Source of the DNA: Sphingobacteriia bacterium | GTDB lineage: Bacteria; Pseudomonadota; Alphaproteobacteria; Rickettsiales; 33-17 | DNA: 64,000 bases | NCBI GenBank assembly: GCA_017304685.1 | Contig: JAFKLR010000003.1 | Location: 372,001-436,000 of the forward strand | Reading direction: 5' to 3' | Shown: positions 1 to 9,855 of the stretch, in pieces | Position numbering within the stretch: the stretch's first letter is position 1 | How the letters are laid out: every line of letters begins with the position of its first letter | Position numbers and translations under genes: made by a program | Notes under the pieces: model-generated | What the model was told of the DNA's origin: nothing | The model's input: only the letters and a program-made list of their open reading frames with translations | Databases searched by the model: none

Positions 1-2
1 TC

Positions 3-218
3 GATTTTATAGCAATGATAAAATCACGAAATTATAAGGGTAAAACTCCAGTAGAATGTTTAGAAGGAAAAGGTTTTGAAATTTTTGTGAGATATTTACA
101 AGATACTTATGCAATGCCAAAAACCTCACGTTCTATGGTTGAAGAGGCTTTAAGAGGAATGATTCTACCTGAAATGGTTACAGAAAAAATTTCGCCAAAA
201 CTTTTTTCTAAATTATAG
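3..218 (+). CDS. C-terminal end of a probable ankyrin-repeat protein (5' truncated by window)
   Basis: The reading frame is open to the left edge of the window, so this is the tail of a gene that starts upstream. The first internal ATG is at 15, but the frame continues before it (Asp-Phe-Ile-Ala). The segment GKTPVECLEGKG followed by a short amphipathic helix looks like the first half of a degenerate ankyrin repeat (consensus GxTPLxxAxxxG). The rest is a short charged tail ending in LFSKL. The next gene is also an ankyrin protein on the same strand. The function cannot be judged from about 70 residues. It could also be an unrelated tail. Confidence 0.45.
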   Translation, partial: DFIAMIKSRNYKGKTPVECLEGKGFEIFVRYLQDTYAMPKTSRSMVEEALRGMILPEMVTEKISPKLFSKL

Positions 219-332
219 TTAATTATATTTTATTTAAAAATATTTTTTTAAACCATTGATTGTTAAAAAATAATTGATAAACTCCTGTAAAATTAATTAG
301 AGGTTATATCTTTAATCATTGGACTTTTCATT

Positions 333-3300
333 ATGAAAGAAAAAGAAAAAGAATTTTTGCTTGCTGTAAAAAAAGGCGATTTTGAAAAAGTTGAAGAATT
401 ACTTAGAGAAAATAAAGAAGAATTGATTAACATAAAAGCTCCTTTTAGTGAGGAGGAACGTCTTGTAAAAAATATGAGCAATCGTTTGCCTGAAGGTTAT
501 ACTGCTCTTCATTTAGCTGTTCAACATATTAGTAATGATAATCCAAATAAAGAAAAAATTGTAAACCTACTTTTAGAAAGCGGGGCCAATGTTGATGAAA
601 CTATCTCAAACCGTAAAACTCCTTTACATTTAGCCGTTGTATGGGCGACCGACTCTATAATAAAAATATTAGTAGATAAAGGCGCAGATGTTAATAAGCG
701 TGATAATAAAAAACAAACGCCAATTCATCTTACAATAAGCTTAAACCGGCCACGCATATTAGAAATTTTATTAAATTCTAATAATGTTAATTTGCTTACT
801 TTAGATAACAATAACGATAAAAATACCTATTTGCATCTGGCTGTACAAGCAAGAAACATTGAAATGGTTGAAGCGCTTTTAAAACATCAAGCTAAAGGTA
901 AAAATTTTGTAAATAAGAAAAATAATATAGAATATACAGCTTTGTTCATAGCAGCGGATAGAGGTGAAGTGAATACTTATATTGATGGCAATGGAGTAAC
1001 TTCAGTAAAATCAAGTGTAAGCGATGAGGAAAAACAAGATAGACTTAATTATATGAAATTATTAATTTTATATGGTGCAGATCCTGAAATTAAAAATCCT
1101 GTACGCACCTCATTTGAAAGAGTGATTGAAGAAGATGATAGAAAGCAAATAGAAAGTTTTTATAAAAGTTTAAAGCTTTTAAAGATTGAAAATGATTTTA
1201 GTTTTTATAAAGGTTTAAAGCTTTTAGAAATTGCAAATGATTTTGAATCTAGGGATTACGATCTAATGATTAAATTATTATATGAAGGAGCCAATGTGAA
1301 TATTCTGGGTCCTTTACATGATGAAAAATATAAAGGTACAGTCCTTCATCACATGATTTTGCGCTGGAATGCTTATTCAGAAAATTCAAATTTACTTGAA
1401 GAAGATCGTATAAAAATAAAAGAAATATGTGAGCTTATAATTATAAACCCTAATCATGGGTCATATATTGAAGATTCAAATCAACAACTTGCAACGCAAC
1501 TTGCGAAGCATCATGGAATTGACTGGTTAGGTGACATGATGAAAAGTGTAGTTGAAGAGCAAAAAGATTCAAGTGATGATAAAAATGAAAAAATTCTCAA
1601 CTGGATAATTGATGAAATAAATAATTATCCCCCAATTAGAGATGATTATATATTTTTTGCTATAAAAAAGAATCATATTAAATTTATGGAAGTGTGGATT
1701 ACTGAAGTTAATAAAACACTTCAAGGCGATATTACTGAACGATTAAAAAACGCAATAATAGACAGACTTACCAATTTTTTTCATTTTGCACTTCAGCAGG
1801 AAAAATTTGACTTAATTAAGCTTTTTATTGAAAAAGGTGTTGAATTAGAAAGAAGAGTTTCACATAAAAATGCTATAAAGGGAAATGCTTTTGAAATAGC
1901 AGAAACTATATCTGATCAAAAAATAAAAGATTATTTAAATTTATTAAAATATAATATTCAGCTTAATCAAAGCGCAACTGATGGTGAATTTGAAGAATTT
2001 AAAAAAATATTAGAAGCTAAAGAAGAATTACTTAAAAATAATCCTGAATTTAAAGATCAGTTTAATTGGAGTTTAATTTTAGAAAAGGCGGTAAAAGGTA
2101 ATGATAAAAATAAAGATGAAGCAGGGAATATAAATATATTAGAATATGCTTTATCTAAAATAGGTTATAAAACAAAAATTGAGAATCCTTTATTACCATT
2201 TACATTAGTAAAATTAGCTGTAGATTTAAAAAGACCTCAAACTTTAAAAGCATTATTTGATTTTAAAGTTGAAGAAAATTATTTTGTTAATCCTAGCGAT
2301 TTACAATCTGAAGGAAAATTAGGAGACTATCTATTACATGCAGCTGTAAAAGAATGGCAGTATGAAATAGTTAAGTTACTTATTGAAAAAGGAAAAATTG
2401 ATGTAAATTCAATGTTACTTGGATCACAATTTACCCCTCTTCAAATTGCAATTTTTTCAACTAAAAATAAGCCCGTACAAGCTGAAACACGAATAAAAAT
2501 AATTGATTTATTACTTTTGCAGGAAAATCTCGAAATTAATAAACAAATGGAGTTTGAGGGTAAGCCTCATCAAACTGCTGCGCACTTAGCAGCTTCACTT
2601 AATGACAGTGAAATGCTTAAAAAACTAATTGATAAAGGTGCAGATTTAACAATTAAAGATGTAAATGGTGAAACTCCATTTGATTTAATAAAAGATAATG
2701 CAGTTAAAGAAGAAATTGAAAAATACATTAAGGGAAATAAATTTGAAGCAGAGCCTGAGTTACCTTTACCTCACGAAGTAACACCAGATTCTCCTAAGCC
2801 TTCATTTTCCTTAAATCCACCTTCACCACCTCAAAGCCCAATTATTGCGCCAACAGAGAAATCATCTAATAAGACGCAAGAAGGTGAAAGTTTTGATTTA
2901 TCATCTGGCGAGAAATTAACCGAGGAAAGTGAAAATAAGGATGCAACAAAGAAAGAACCTTCATATGCTCCACTTACTGCGCATCAATTGCCTGATATTA
3001 AATCAGGTCCATCTTCACCTGCTAGTCTCAGTACAAGTAAAGAAGGAATAGCTTCAGGTGCAAGTTCTGCTCCGCAACAAAAAGAATTTGATACACCTCC
3101 TGTTACTCCACGTGATGATAAAAAATCATTGCTCACTAAAGTACTTATTGGTTTAGCAATAATAGGTGGGCTTGGCCTGCTTATGTATTTCACAAGAGCA
3201 GATAAAAAATTAGTTGATTGGTTTAAATCGACAAAACTATCCAATATTAAGGATAGATTTATTGTTAATAACAAAGGTGTTGAAGCAAACATTAGCGTGA

Positions 3301-3356
3301 GAGAGAAAGTAAGTCTTCCAAAAGCTAGTGTTAATGTGGAAGTAAGAAAATCTTAA
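333..3356 (+). CDS. Large ankyrin-repeat protein with proline-rich linker and C-terminal transmembrane segment
   Basis: This is a protein of 1007 residues. Ankyrin repeats are visible near residues 52-230 (YTALHLAVQ, KTPLHLAVV, QTPIHLTIS, TYLHLAVQ) and again near 665-790 (LLHAAVKEW, TAAHLAASL, GETPFDLIK). The middle is helical and more diverged. Residues 275-289 and 290-304 are a tandem copy of one 15-residue unit. From about residue 809 to 925 the chain is rich in Pro, Ser and Glu and is probably disordered. A single hydrophobic segment (about 932-952) is followed by a basic tail. Ankyrin repeats mediate protein-protein binding, and in intracellular Rickettsiales such proteins are often effectors. 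A role at the bacterial surface or in a host membrane is inference. There is no N-terminal signal peptide. A hairpin terminator follows directly. Confidence 0.85.
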   Translation: MKEKEKEFLLAVKKGDFEKVEELLRENKEELINIKAPFSEEERLVKNMSNRLPEGYTALHLAVQHISNDNPNKEKIVNLLLESGANVDETISNRKTPLHLAVVWATDSIIKILVDKGADVNKRDNKKQTPIHLTISLNRPRILEILLNSNNVNLLTLDNNNDKNTYLHLAVQARNIEMVEALLKHQAKGKNFVNKKNNIEYTALFIAADRGEVNTYIDGNGVTSVKSSVSDEEKQDRLNYMKLLILYGADPEIKNPVRTSFERVIEEDDRKQIESFYKSLKLLKIENDFSFYKGLKLLEIANDFESRDYDLMIKLLYEGANVNILGPLHDEKYKGTVLHHMILRWNAYSENSNLLEEDRIKIKEICELIIINPNHGSYIEDSNQQLATQLAKHHGIDWLGDMMKSVVEEQKDSSDDKNEKILNWIIDEINNYPPIRDDYIFFAIKKNHIKFMEVWITEVNKTLQGDITERLKNAIIDRLTNFFHFALQQEKFDLIKLFIEKGVELERRVSHKNAIKGNAFEIAETISDQKIKDYLNLLKYNIQLNQSATDGEFEEFKKILEAKEELLKNNPEFKDQFNWSLILEKAVKGNDKNKDEAGNINILEYALSKIGYKTKIENPLLPFTLVKLAVDLKRPQTLKALFDFKVEENYFVNPSDLQSEGKLGDYLLHAAVKEWQYEIVKLLIEKGKIDVNSMLLGSQFTPLQIAIFSTKNKPVQAETRIKIIDLLLLQENLEINKQMEFEGKPHQTAAHLAASLNDSEMLKKLIDKGADLTIKDVNGETPFDLIKDNAVKEEIEKYIKGNKFEAEPELPLPHEVTPDSPKPSFSLNPPSPPQSPIIAPTEKSSNKTQEGESFDLSSGEKLTEESENKDATKKEPSYAPLTAHQLPDIKSGPSSPASLSTSKEGIASGASSAPQQKEFDTPPVTPRDDKKSLLTKVLIGLAIIGGLGLLMYFTRADKKLVDWFKSTKLSNIKDRFIVNNKGVEANISVREKVSLPKASVNVEVRKS
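1155..1244 (+). repeat. In-frame 45-bp tandem duplication inside the ankyrin gene
   Basis: Two adjacent 45-base units (1155-1199 and 1200-1244) encode SFYKSLKLLKIENDF and SFYKGLKLLEIANDF. They differ at only a few positions, which indicates a fairly recent in-frame duplication lying between recognisable ankyrin repeats. Confidence 0.8.
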
Positions 3357-3363
3357 AGGTTGA

Positions 3364-3400
3364 AAAGCCTGGGTTTTATTCTAGACTCAGGCTTTTTGTT
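3364..3400 (+). terminator. Rho-independent terminator after the large ankyrin gene
   Basis: The left arm AAGCCTGGG pairs with the right arm CTCAGGCTT (one G-T wobble) around a loop of about 12 bases, followed by TTTTTGTTTT. It begins 8 bases after the stop codon at 3356. Confidence 0.85.
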
Positions 3401-3403
3401 TTC

Positions 3404-4324
3404 TTATTTTAGTCCGTGACTTCTTCGAGTATAGGTACTTTTTATTTTTTCTTCGTTTAATCTAAATCCAAATTTATTTTTGTTAATTGATAGATATTGA
3501 AAAATTTTTAAAATATCTTCAAGAGGTAAAAGTCCTTTGAAACTTTCTAGTGATTTTATTCCTAAAGATCTAAGTAATATTTCAGCATGTAATATTTTCA
3601 TTTTTACATATATTTATTGTAGATAGTGTTGTTTCAAACCTGCATTCTTTTCGCCAGTAAAAAATTTACTTAAGTATTTATCAAGATATTTAATGTCATT
3701 AAGGGTAATTTTTGATTTATAGTCAGGTTTTTCAAATTTTTTCAATAGTTCTGAAATTGCAAAATTTCTTTGTGTAGCTTCTGATACTAGCCATTGATTT
3801 GAGTAAGTTGTTTCGGTAGCATAGCACCCCTATAAATACTTATGGTCAAAGTTAAGTAAAAACACATGGCTATCAATAGCTTTAGCTAAATATTTTCCTT
3901 GTTCACCACTAAAATCTAAGCTTGTCATAGATATGTGAGTAAGATTCGTGTTCGATTTAATTAAATTTGTAAAGGCAAGTTGTAAAGATTCTGACGATTC
4001 TATTTCAAGCCCATTTATGCTAAGGTACGTAATTTGAGGATGCGTTTCTAAAACTTTAGCTAAGTCAGGAATATATTTTGAAGTTATCCCAGTATCAGTT
4101 AAAGTTAACATTTGTATTGTTTTGTTAACTTTAAGCATTTCAATAATTGTTTGTAAGTCAGTATCCTTAATTTTAATATAAAGGATGTTTAAAGATTTTA
4201 CAGAAGTATTCGATTTTAACGCTTCACATAAAAGTGTAATTTCTTCTGTGCTAACATTTTTATTTACTAAATGTAAATTTGTAAGTGTATTATCTTTAAT
4301 TTGCTGTAGTAAGCTATCTAACAT
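3404..4324 (-). pseudogene. Decayed leucine-rich-repeat protein gene with two in-frame stop codons
   Basis: Three open segments lie in one minus-strand frame. 3830-4324 encodes 164 residues with ribonuclease-inhibitor-type LRRs (for example LTLTDTGITSKYIPDLAKVL). It ends at an amber codon (3830-3832). The frame then continues for 71 codons (GCYATETTYSNQW to LKQHYLQ), ends at TAA (3614-3616), and after four more codons opens again at ATG 3601 for 65 residues. The last segment carries an F-box-like stretch (LLPLEDILKIFQYL) that resembles the C-termini of the intact LRR proteins at 12752 and 25856. Rejoined, the product would be about 306 residues. The upstream sequence AAAGGAGAATAAA before ATG 4324 is a good ribosome site, so the first 164 residues may still be made. 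A nonsense-decayed gene is the simplest reading. Sequencing error would need two separate mistakes. Confidence 0.75.
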
Positions 4325-4506
4325 TTTATTCTCCTTTCATTAAATGGCTTGCAAAATACATATACCACTTAAAACTGTCAAAATTATAATTATTCAATTG
4401 GCTGAAGAAACAGAAAGAAGAAGGTAAGTAAATAGATAAATATTGCAATTATCAGGCTAATATAATATATGTTTTTCTAAATAAATTAATTTAAAAAAAG
4501 CTTATA

Positions 4507-6315
4507 ATGGTAGATATTACAAAAATCCGCAATTTTTCAATTGTTGCCCATATTGACCACGGAAAATCAACTCTTGCTGACCGTATTATTGAATTTTGTG
4601 GTGGCCTTGAAAAACGTGAAATGAGTGAACAAGTCCTTGATTCAATGGATATTGAAAAGGAAAGAGGTATTACCATTAAAGCTCAAACCGTAAGGCTTAA
4701 TTATAAACATAATAATGAAAACTATATTATTAACCTAATGGATACACCAGGACATGTAGATTTTGCTTATGAAGTAAGTAGGTCACTTGCAGCGTGTGAA
4801 GGCTCACTACTTGTTGTTGATGCAAGCCAAGGTGTCGAAGCACAAACACTTGCAAACGTTTACCAAGCTATTGAAGCAAATCATGAAATTGTTCCGGTAT
4901 TAAATAAAATTGATTTACCGGCGGCTGAGCCTGACAAAGTTAAACAACAAATTGAAGATGTAATTGGCCTTGATGCTAAAGATGCGCTTTTAATTTCAGC
5001 TAAAAGTGGTATTGGTATTAAAGAAGTTTTAGACGCTATTTGTGAACGCCTACCGTCACCAAAAGGTGATGCTAATAAACCACTTAAAGCATTGCTTGTT
5101 GATAGTTGGTACGATACATATTTAGGCGTAATTATTCTTGTACGTGTATTTGATGGAGTACTTAAAAAAGGTGCCAAAATTAAAACAATGTCAAATGGGG
5201 TTACTCACCTTGTTGATTCAGTTGGTTTTTTTACTCCAAAAAAAGTTTACAAAGATACACTTGAAGCAGGAGAGGTGGGCTTTATTACTGCTTCAATTAA
5301 ACAAGTTTCTGATTGTAAAGTTGGTGATACTATTACTGAAGAAAGAAATCCGTGTGCGGAAGCCTTAGCAGGATTTAAACCAAGTTTACCGGTAGTATTT
5401 TGTGGACTTTACCCGTCTGAAGCATCTGACTTTGAGAATTTAAAAGAATCGCTTGCGAAACTACGCCTTAATGATGCAAGTTTTGAATTTGAAGTTGAAA
5501 CTTCATCTGCACTAGGTTTTGGATTTAGATGTGGCTTCCTAGGATTATTACACCTTGAAATTATTCAAGAAAGGTTAGAAAGAGAATTTAACCTTGATCT
5601 GATTACTACCGCACCAAGCGTAATTTATAATATTCATTTGATAAATGGGGAAGTTGTAACATTACATAACCCTGCTGATATGCCAGACCCTGTTAAAATT
5701 GATTTTATGGAAGAACCATGGATTAAAGCAACTATTATGGTTCCAGATCAATATTTAGGGGCAGTACTTGCACTTTGCACAGAAAAACGTGGTGTGCAAA
5801 TGGATATGACATATGTTGGTAATAGAGTAATGCTTGTTTACCGTTTACCTCTTAATGAAATAGTATTCGATTTTTACGATCGCTTGAAATCATGTTCACG
5901 TGGATATGCAAGTTTTGACTGGCATATGGATGGGTATGAACAAAGTAGCCTTGTAAAACTTAGCATTCTTGTTAATGGTGAAGCTGTTGATGCGCTATCA
6001 TGTATTGTTCACCGTACAAAAGCTGAATATAGAGGTAGAGAGCTTTGTAACAGACTTAAAGACCTTGTCCCAAGGCAAATGTTTCAAATTGCAATTCAAG
6101 CTGCTATTGGTGGAAAAATTATTGCACGTGAAACAGTTAAAGCTCTTCGTAAAGACGTTCTTGCTAAATGTTATGGTGGTGATATTACGCGTAAACGTAA
6201 ATTGCTTGAAAAGCAAAAAGAAGGTAAGAAGAAGATGCGTCAAATTGGTAATATTGAAATTCCAAAATCTGCCTTTATTGCAGCACTTAGAATTAGTGAT
6301 GAGAATAATAACTAA
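4507..6315 (+). CDS. lepA: Elongation factor 4 (LepA), ribosome back-translocase GTPase
   Basis: LepA binds ribosomes and, using GTP, back-translocates or remodels stalled elongation complexes. It is partly membrane associated. The protein has 602 residues, the usual family length. The G-domain motifs are clear: P-loop AHIDHGKST (residues 14-22), switch [10 protein letters not shown] and NKIDLP. They are followed by domain II, two EF-G-like domains and the LepA-specific C-terminal domain ending in the basic stretch [16 protein letters not shown], typical of the family. No strong ribosome site precedes the ATG. It is a single-gene unit closed by the hairpin at 6345. The neighbours are accessory LRR genes, so this is a conserved island in a variable region. 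Confidence 0.97.
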   Translation: MVDITKIRNFSIVAHIDHGKSTLADRIIEFCGGLEKREMSEQVLDSMDIEKERGITIKAQTVRLNYKHNNENYIINLMDTPGHVDFAYEVSRSLAACEGSLLVVDASQGVEAQTLANVYQAIEANHEIVPVLNKIDLPAAEPDKVKQQIEDVIGLDAKDALLISAKSGIGIKEVLDAICERLPSPKGDANKPLKALLVDSWYDTYLGVIILVRVFDGVLKKGAKIKTMSNGVTHLVDSVGFFTPKKVYKDTLEAGEVGFITASIKQVSDCKVGDTITEERNPCAEALAGFKPSLPVVFCGLYPSEASDFENLKESLAKLRLNDASFEFEVETSSALGFGFRCGFLGLLHLEIIQERLEREFNLDLITTAPSVIYNIHLINGEVVTLHNPADMPDPVKIDFMEEPWIKATIMVPDQYLGAVLALCTEKRGVQMDMTYVGNRVMLVYRLPLNEIVFDFYDRLKSCSRGYASFDWHMDGYEQSSLVKLSILVNGEAVDALSCIVHRTKAEYRGRELCNRLKDLVPRQMFQIAIQAAIGGKIIARETVKALRKDVLAKCYGGDITRKRKLLEKQKEGKKKMRQIGNIEIPKSAFIAALRISDENNN

Positions 6316-6344
6316 TAAATTACATTTTATTAAGCTAAATTTTT

Positions 6345-6380
6345 AGAAGCTAAAGGAGAAGACTCTTTTAGCTTCTTTTC
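6345..6380 (+). terminator. Rho-independent terminator of lepA
   Basis: Ten-base stem AGAAGCTAAA / TTTAGCTTCT with a loop of about 12 bases, followed by TTTTC, 30 bases after the lepA stop. Confidence 0.85.
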
Positions 6381-6486
6381 ATTTATACATCAAAATAAAT
6401 TTCATTAAAAAATTAAAATTTATTTACCTTTAAGAATTAAATTGATATATTAGTTACATAAAGGTTAAATTTTTAATTAAAATAAA

Positions 6487-7929
6487 ATGAAAGAAACTCG
6501 TTTTCCTGATTATCATTCGTATATATTTAACGAAAAAACTAAATCAGCAATTATCAGTGGTAAAATAACTGGTTTTATTGAAATTGTAGAATTTGAATTT
6601 GCTTTCATTAAAAAAAGTAAACTTACTAAAAAGGTGAAAGAGGCTGTTGAAATAAAAAAAAGGTTAAGTAATAAAGAAGAAGCAGATCCTGAAATTCCTG
6701 TTTACCGGAATGGTTTGACTCCTAAAGATCTGATGATTGCAATTGCTTCAAATCCTGAAATTATAGGGCTTAGAATTAATCACTGTGAATATGCTTTAAA
6801 ACATGATTTGGAAGGGTTTGCTTCAATTATAAATCTTACGAATTTAAAAGTTCTTAACCTAATGTATAATTGTTTAGAATGCGATAATATCAAAATTCTT
6901 ACAAAGTCGCTAAAAACTAATAAAAAATTAAAGGTCTTGCATCTTTCAGAAAATAAAATAGGCAATGAGGGAGCTAGAGCTATCGCTGGTTTTCTTAAAA
7001 AAAATCAGTGTCTTCAAATATTGTTAATAAATAATAATAATATAGCTTATCAAGGCGGTAATACAATTGCTGGGGCTTTAAAATATAATAAAAGCTTAAA
7101 TGTTATTGGCATAAAGGGAAATGGGGTAGAGTATAAAAAATTCGATAAAAGCACTGGAAAAGATGTAACTAAATTTGATTTTCTTGAAAGAAGCGTTCCT
7201 GCATTTATTGAAGCGACAAAATCAAAGAAAAGAGTAAATAATAATTTGCTACCAAATTTATTAAATATCGATTTTAATCTGACCGAAGAAGAAAATATTA
7301 CAGAAGTAAAAGATAAAAGAAAATCAAAGAAAAAAAATAAAAAGGCAAATAAAGAGAAGATATTTTGTGAAAAAAAAGAAAGTGTAATACCTGGTATTAT
7401 ATATATCGATTGGGATTTAGGTGGTAAAGGAATTAAACTAAATTTATGTGAGGAATTAGAAAGCAATTTACTAATTAATAAGAAAAATTTTGTAGAAAAT
7501 TTTTATATGAATATTTATGAATTCTATAATTTTCCTAAAGTGTATTTTAATTATTTTCTTAGTATTCTTACCCCGGTAAAGCCAGAACTTGCAAGCCCTG
7601 ATTTCGAGCAATATATTGCAGAAATGAATAGAAAAAGAGTTGCTGCAACTGAACCCGAAATAAAAGAGCCAAAAACTTACAAAGAAATTGTAGAAAAAGA
7701 GAGAATAGAACCAATTAAAATTCAAAGTCCGTTTAGTCATAGGGAAGTTTATAATAGAGAAAAATATGAAAGAGAAAGAAGTATGACAATAAGTGAAATT
7801 GCCATAAAAGAACCTGTGGAAGAAAAAAATAATAATAATTTATCAACTAAAAGAAAAAAATATGAAAAAATCAGACGTAAATCTAGGGAAGTTAAAGATA
7901 TACGATTAATAAATATGTTTCCAAAGTGA
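6487..7929 (+). CDS. Leucine-rich-repeat (RNI-like) protein with lysine-rich segments
   Basis: This is a protein of 480 residues. Residues of about 110-215 hold three or four ribonuclease-inhibitor-type LRRs of about 28 residues (LKVLNLMYNCLE, LKVLHLSENKIGNEGARAIA, LQILLINNNNIAYQGGNTIA). The region after about residue 275 has a dense basic cluster (DKRKSKKKNKKANKEK), and the C-terminus has a second one (KRKKYEKIRRKSR). The clusters resemble eukaryotic nuclear localisation signals, though Lys is also common simply because of AT bias. No signal peptide or transmembrane segment is seen. A host-directed effector is possible but not shown. Unlike the LRR proteins at 12752 and 25856, it lacks the F-box-like C-terminus. 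Confidence 0.8.
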   Translation: MKETRFPDYHSYIFNEKTKSAIISGKITGFIEIVEFEFAFIKKSKLTKKVKEAVEIKKRLSNKEEADPEIPVYRNGLTPKDLMIAIASNPEIIGLRINHCEYALKHDLEGFASIINLTNLKVLNLMYNCLECDNIKILTKSLKTNKKLKVLHLSENKIGNEGARAIAGFLKKNQCLQILLINNNNIAYQGGNTIAGALKYNKSLNVIGIKGNGVEYKKFDKSTGKDVTKFDFLERSVPAFIEATKSKKRVNNNLLPNLLNIDFNLTEEENITEVKDKRKSKKKNKKANKEKIFCEKKESVIPGIIYIDWDLGGKGIKLNLCEELESNLLINKKNFVENFYMNIYEFYNFPKVYFNYFLSILTPVKPELASPDFEQYIAEMNRKRVAATEPEIKEPKTYKEIVEKERIEPIKIQSPFSHREVYNREKYERERSMTISEIAIKEPVEEKNNNNLSTKRKKYEKIRRKSREVKDIRLINMFPK

Positions 7930-8004
7930 TTAAAATAAAAATTGAAATAAATATATAAAAGACTTAAAAGAAGACTTGTAATAACTAATTTTTAGGAGAT
8001 TATT

Positions 8005-8313
8005 ATGTTACCAGTTGAGCCTCCTGTAAAACAAGCTTTGATTTTTATATGTGAAAAATGCGGTAAGAAACTTGCTCAGGAAACTAATCCTTCTGTATCA
8101 ATACAACAAGATTTAAAGCAAAAATTAAGAGAGAAATTTCCTGCAAAAGAGATGAAAGCATCGCTTGTTAGTTGTTTAGGTATTTGTCCCGTTGAGCAGG
8201 TTTCTGTTGCTATTGTGCCTAATCAAAGCCAGCCTAAATATTTTACGGTTTCAAAAGATAAATTAGATAATGCTAGTGAAATTATAATGCATGAAGTCGA
8301 AGCGATAAAATAG
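8005..8313 (+). CDS. Thioredoxin-like [2Fe-2S] ferredoxin family protein
   Basis: This is a small protein of 102 residues. Cysteines 16 and 19 (CEKCG) and 57 and 61 (CLGIC followed by P) match the four-cysteine pattern of thioredoxin-fold [2Fe-2S] ferredoxins, in which the second pair is C-x3-C. The start ATG has a strong ribosome site (TAGGAGA, 8 bases upstream). It stands alone between an LRR gene and an ankyrin gene, so the redox partner is unknown. The first pair spacing (C-x2-C) is shorter than in the classical family (about ten residues), so the cluster type is an inference. It shares a bidirectional terminator with the convergent ankyrin gene. Confidence 0.65.
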   Translation: MLPVEPPVKQALIFICEKCGKKLAQETNPSVSIQQDLKQKLREKFPAKEMKASLVSCLGICPVEQVSVAIVPNQSQPKYFTVSKDKLDNASEIIMHEVEAIK

Positions 8314-8340
8314 AGGCTATAAACTAAAGCCTCTATTTTA
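8307..8340. terminator. Bidirectional terminator between convergent genes
   Basis: The stem AAAATAGAGGCT / AGCCTCTATTTT is perfect with a 9-base loop, and has A and T runs on its two flanks. It lies between the ferredoxin-like gene (its stop codon is in the left arm) and the minus-strand ankyrin gene ending at 8387. Confidence 0.85.
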
Positions 8341-8386
8341 TAAAAATTACTAATTAAAAATGGGTAATTTGTGAATTATGCTTTTG

Positions 8387-9523
8387 CTAATTTATAGTAA
8401 AGACTTGTGATTTACTTTGGGAAGCTTTTTCTAAGAGTTTTTTAATATCATCACTTTGAGCATAATCAAATGTAGTTTTACCACTATAATCTTTAATAGT
8501 TACGCATGCTCCGAAATCTAATAACGATTTAACCATATCATATGAATTGTTTATTACAGCATAGTGAAGCGGAGTTTTGCCATCATTATCTCTAGAATTT
8601 GGGTTAGCACCTAAATTTAAAGCAAAATTGATTAAACTTTCATAACGGTTCCAAACAATTTGATGTAAAATAGTACCATTATGTTGTTCTGGATTTGGAA
8701 TATTGATATTTGCTTGTAATTTATATGCTTGGAAGCTAAATAAAGAACATTCAAGCGATTCAATAAATTCCTTTTCACCTTTATAATTTCCTTTTAAATC
8801 AGATAAACCATTGTTTATCATTAAGAATAAATTGAATTTATCTTTTAGTTCTTTTAAAAGTTCAGGATTAGATATATTTTCATTAGATAGAGTTTCATTT
8901 ACATATTTTAGAAACTTTCTAGGTAAAATTGTATGTTTATTTATTAAATAAAACAGTTTTTCAAAGTTTTCTATCACTAAATTTTTATAAGCATCAGTTA
9001 AGTGTAAATCTACTAATTGGTATTGGTTTGCTACAACTGAAATAGGATTATTATATAAATTAGGTCCATTAAAATTCTCTAGAAATCTTATTTGGGCTGG
9101 GCTAAGTAATGTAGGTTTTTTTGGAGTAGAAATACTAAATACTCCCATAGCTTCAAGCATTACATTCATATCATCATCGAAAGGTGTAAAATTACGTACA
9201 GGAGGAGCTGGAGGAGGAGCAATTTCACATAATTTTTCATGCAAAATGTCAATTTTTCCATAAACTGCATTTAAAATTAATTGAGAAAGTTCTGATCTTC
9301 TTATTTCTTCTTTTGAACGAGGATTCCATACATTATTTTGTTCTAAATAAGAAATAACATTACTATTTATTGGTAACTGGTCGAATATATATTCAATTAC
9401 CTTTTCAAAATCATCTTTTTCAATCGCAGTTTGGTATAATTGGTTAGCTATACTTTCCTTATTAAGTTTATTACCAGTTTCGTGCTTACTTATTATATCT
9501 CTAAAATATTGTTTTTTTGACAT
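8387..9523 (-). CDS. Ankyrin-repeat protein (C-terminal repeats)
   Basis: This is a protein of 378 residues. The N-terminal 270 residues are helical, without a recognised domain, and include a short proline-rich stretch (APPPAPPV, about residue 105). Two to three ankyrin repeats occupy about residues 280-360: GTILHQIVWNRY, GKTPLHYAVINN and GKTTFDYAQSDD. There is no signal peptide or membrane segment. It is transcribed alone on the minus strand. Like other ankyrin proteins of Rickettsiales it is a plausible host-protein binder, but the target cannot be read from sequence. Confidence 0.85.
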   Translation of the reverse strand: MSKKQYFRDIISKHETGNKLNKESIANQLYQTAIEKDDFEKVIEYIFDQLPINSNVISYLEQNNVWNPRSKEEIRRSELSQLILNAVYGKIDILHEKLCEIAPPPAPPVRNFTPFDDDMNVMLEAMGVFSISTPKKPTLLSPAQIRFLENFNGPNLYNNPISVVANQYQLVDLHLTDAYKNLVIENFEKLFYLINKHTILPRKFLKYVNETLSNENISNPELLKELKDKFNLFLMINNGLSDLKGNYKGEKEFIESLECSLFSFQAYKLQANINIPNPEQHNGTILHQIVWNRYESLINFALNLGANPNSRDNDGKTPLHYAVINNSYDMVKSLLDFGACVTIKDYSGKTTFDYAQSDDIKKLLEKASQSKSQVFTIN

Positions 9524-9855
9524 TTAAACCACCAATTTAATTTATTAGGTTTCAGAATAGTTAAGTAAGAGTTAATTAGCAATAAAAAAATAAGGAGCAG
9601 GATGCAACTACTAAATAATAATTTTTTAAATTTTAATATAATGAAAGATTATTAAATTAGGAAGGATGTAGTTTTTAAAGTTATCATTATTCAACTAGTT
9701 TGAGCAGGTTTTTTATGATAAACTCTAACCATAAATAAATTCAAAATAATTTCTATCCTACTGATTTATTTAATAATTAAAAAAATATTTAATTATTAAA
9801 TAAATTTTAACTAGTTGTTGATACCATTATTATATAACGTATAAAGGGTACCAAT
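9524..9855. other. Intergenic region of 332 bases without a recognised gene
   Basis: The region separates the divergent ankyrin and J-domain genes. It is very AT-rich, with several short A/T repeats near 9775-9805. I see no open frame of note, no RNA gene and no convincing pair of promoter hexamers. It should contain promoters for both flanking genes. Confidence 0.4.

Noticed and set aside
3614..3832. Stop codon readthrough (recoding) in the LRR gene
   Set aside because: The second stop (TAA) shortly downstream and the lack of any recoding signal make pseudogene decay the simpler reading.
5969..6346. Plus-strand open frame inside the end of lepA (125 codons)
   Set aside because: It overlaps a well-conserved coding region in another frame and has low-complexity Leu/Val/Lys content. 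It is a shadow of lepA.
7050..7466. Minus-strand open frame inside the LRR gene at 6487
   Set aside because: It is the complement of lysine-rich codons, which reads as phenylalanine and serine runs. It has no start signal or family.
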